This document shows, one piece after another, positions 36,420-36,802 of a DNA stretch of 36,802 bases. Source of the DNA: a virus. The position numbers were made by a program, and so were the translations under genes. Every line of letters begins with the position of its first letter. Position 1 is the first letter of the stretch. The notes beneath the pieces were generated by a model. It searched no databases. It was not told the DNA's origin and saw only the letters and a list, made by a program, of their open reading frames with translations. Location: positions 1 through 36,802 of the IMG/VR virus record IMGVR_UViG_3300022833_000027, one strand, 5' to 3'.

Positions 36420-36802
36420 GTTCTCGCAAATCCCATTCTGCTGCGCAATGCGGGCATGTCACTATCTTAGGCGCAAGCTGGTCTAGCCTTCCTTGATCGT
36501 CCTCAGTGCCGGGTGCAAAATCTGGTTCGTCAAACAAACGAGCCATTTCGTCAACATCAAATCCCGTCAGTGACAGGTCAAAGTCCAGCGCCTCCAGTTC
36601 GCCCATCTCAACCTTGAGCATCGCGTCATCCCAGCCCGCATTCAGTGCTAGCTTGTTGTCAGCGATCACATAGGCTTTCTTCTGCGCGTCGGTCCATCCT
36701 TCGGCGACCATGCACGGAACGTCTTTGATGCCCAGCTTTTGCGCGGCCAAGATCCGCCCGTGGCCTGCAATCAATCCGCCATCGGCTTCGATCAATACAG
36801 GG
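36406..36802 (-). CDS. ParB-like protein, right copy, cut by window end
   Basis: The C-terminal 131 codons of the ParB-fold protein, from the VLIEADGG stretch with GGLIAGHGRILAA to the CPHC half-ribbon. The N-terminus lies beyond 36802. About seven conservative changes relative to the left copy (for example AEGW for ADGW, VEMGELEALD for VELGELDALD). It overlaps the mom-like gene by 14 bases as in the left copy. Confidence 0.88.
   Translation of the reverse strand, partial: PVLIEADGGLIAGHGRILAAQKLGIKDVPCMVAEGWTDAQKKAYVIADNKLALNAGWDDAMLKVEMGELEALDFDLSLTGFDVDEMARLFDEPDFAPGTEDDQGRLDQLAPKIVTCPHCAAEWDLREHGQG

Larger units (their letters stand above)
34808..36802. repeat. Right copy of ~2 kb diverged terminal direct repeat
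   Basis: Corresponds to 1-2000. Beyond 36802 the next sequence would match 2001 onward, so joining the ends closes a circle of about 34.8 kb. The final bases already differ from the left copy (gatcaatacaggg against gatcagaaccggc), so the overlap is not an exact copy. The centre of mom is the most diverged part. Confidence 0.9.

Noticed and set aside
1-36802. Two adjacent complete prophages
   Set aside because: Only 2 kb is duplicated, the gene order closes into one circle, and no integrase or attachment site was seen. Kept only as an alternative.
1-36802. CRISPR array
   Set aside because: Repeats found are short hairpins or start cassettes. No regularly spaced repeat-spacer pattern was seen on reading.

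Overview
The window looks like one complete genome length of a tailed phage (siphovirus plan) of about 34.8 kb, plus about 2.0 kb of overlap. Bases 1-2000 and 34808-36802 are diverged copies of the same terL-terS-mom-parB segment. Joining the two ends in register gives a single continuous gene order, so the simplest reading is a circularly permuted or circular genome whose contig ends come from two strain variants. A true tandem duplication or adjacent prophages cannot be excluded. The host is inferred to be an alphaproteobacterium, perhaps Rhodobacterales, from moderate-to-high GC and from GapR-like, GH108 and NinB-type genes. I see no integrase, plasmid partition system, rRNA or CRISPR array.

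Almost everything is on the minus strand, so genes are described in transcription order, right to left. Early/replication block (14753 to 4056): a ribbon-helix-helix protein, VRR-NUC and HNH nucleases, a terminator and a new start, a DUF1376 replication protein, a T7-type primase zinc ribbon and Toprim-helicase in two overlapping frames, a ParB-like protein, a GapR-like protein, SSB, an ERF annealing protein, a homing-type HNH gene, NinB, a Ref/DUF968-like nuclease, an HTH protein and finally a phage NusG-like protein. Nearly every junction is an ATGA, GTGA or TAATG overlap, so translation is strongly coupled.

Middle block (4032 to 2157): a promoter-like site, five small genes that share start regions, a second promoter-like site, and a roughly 420-base non-coding stretch with a tRNA-like fold and hairpin repeats. 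The late block starts at parB (2143) with a ParB-fold protein, a Mom-family DNA modification protein and terS-terL. It continues at the right end of the window through portal, Mu-F-like protein, an AT-rich moron cassette and terminator, scaffold, P22-like coat, connectors, tail terminator, tail tube, tail chaperones with a GGGAAAC frameshift site, tape measure, tail protein, beta-helix fibre, a membrane peptidase, a metallophosphoesterase, endolysin, holin and overlapping spanins. It ends at a bidirectional terminator (16081-16108).

A short plus-strand operon (14840-16052) with a Lar-type protein converges on that terminator. The most interesting points are the mosaic mom genes, the tRNA-like RNA without a usable anticodon arm, a possible antisense RNA beside the replication gene in the manner of lambda OOP, the NusG-like protein placed where a late antiterminator would sit, and hairpin repeats with compensatory changes around start codons of the modification module. 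All functional statements rest on reading the sequence by eye; no search or folding program was run.
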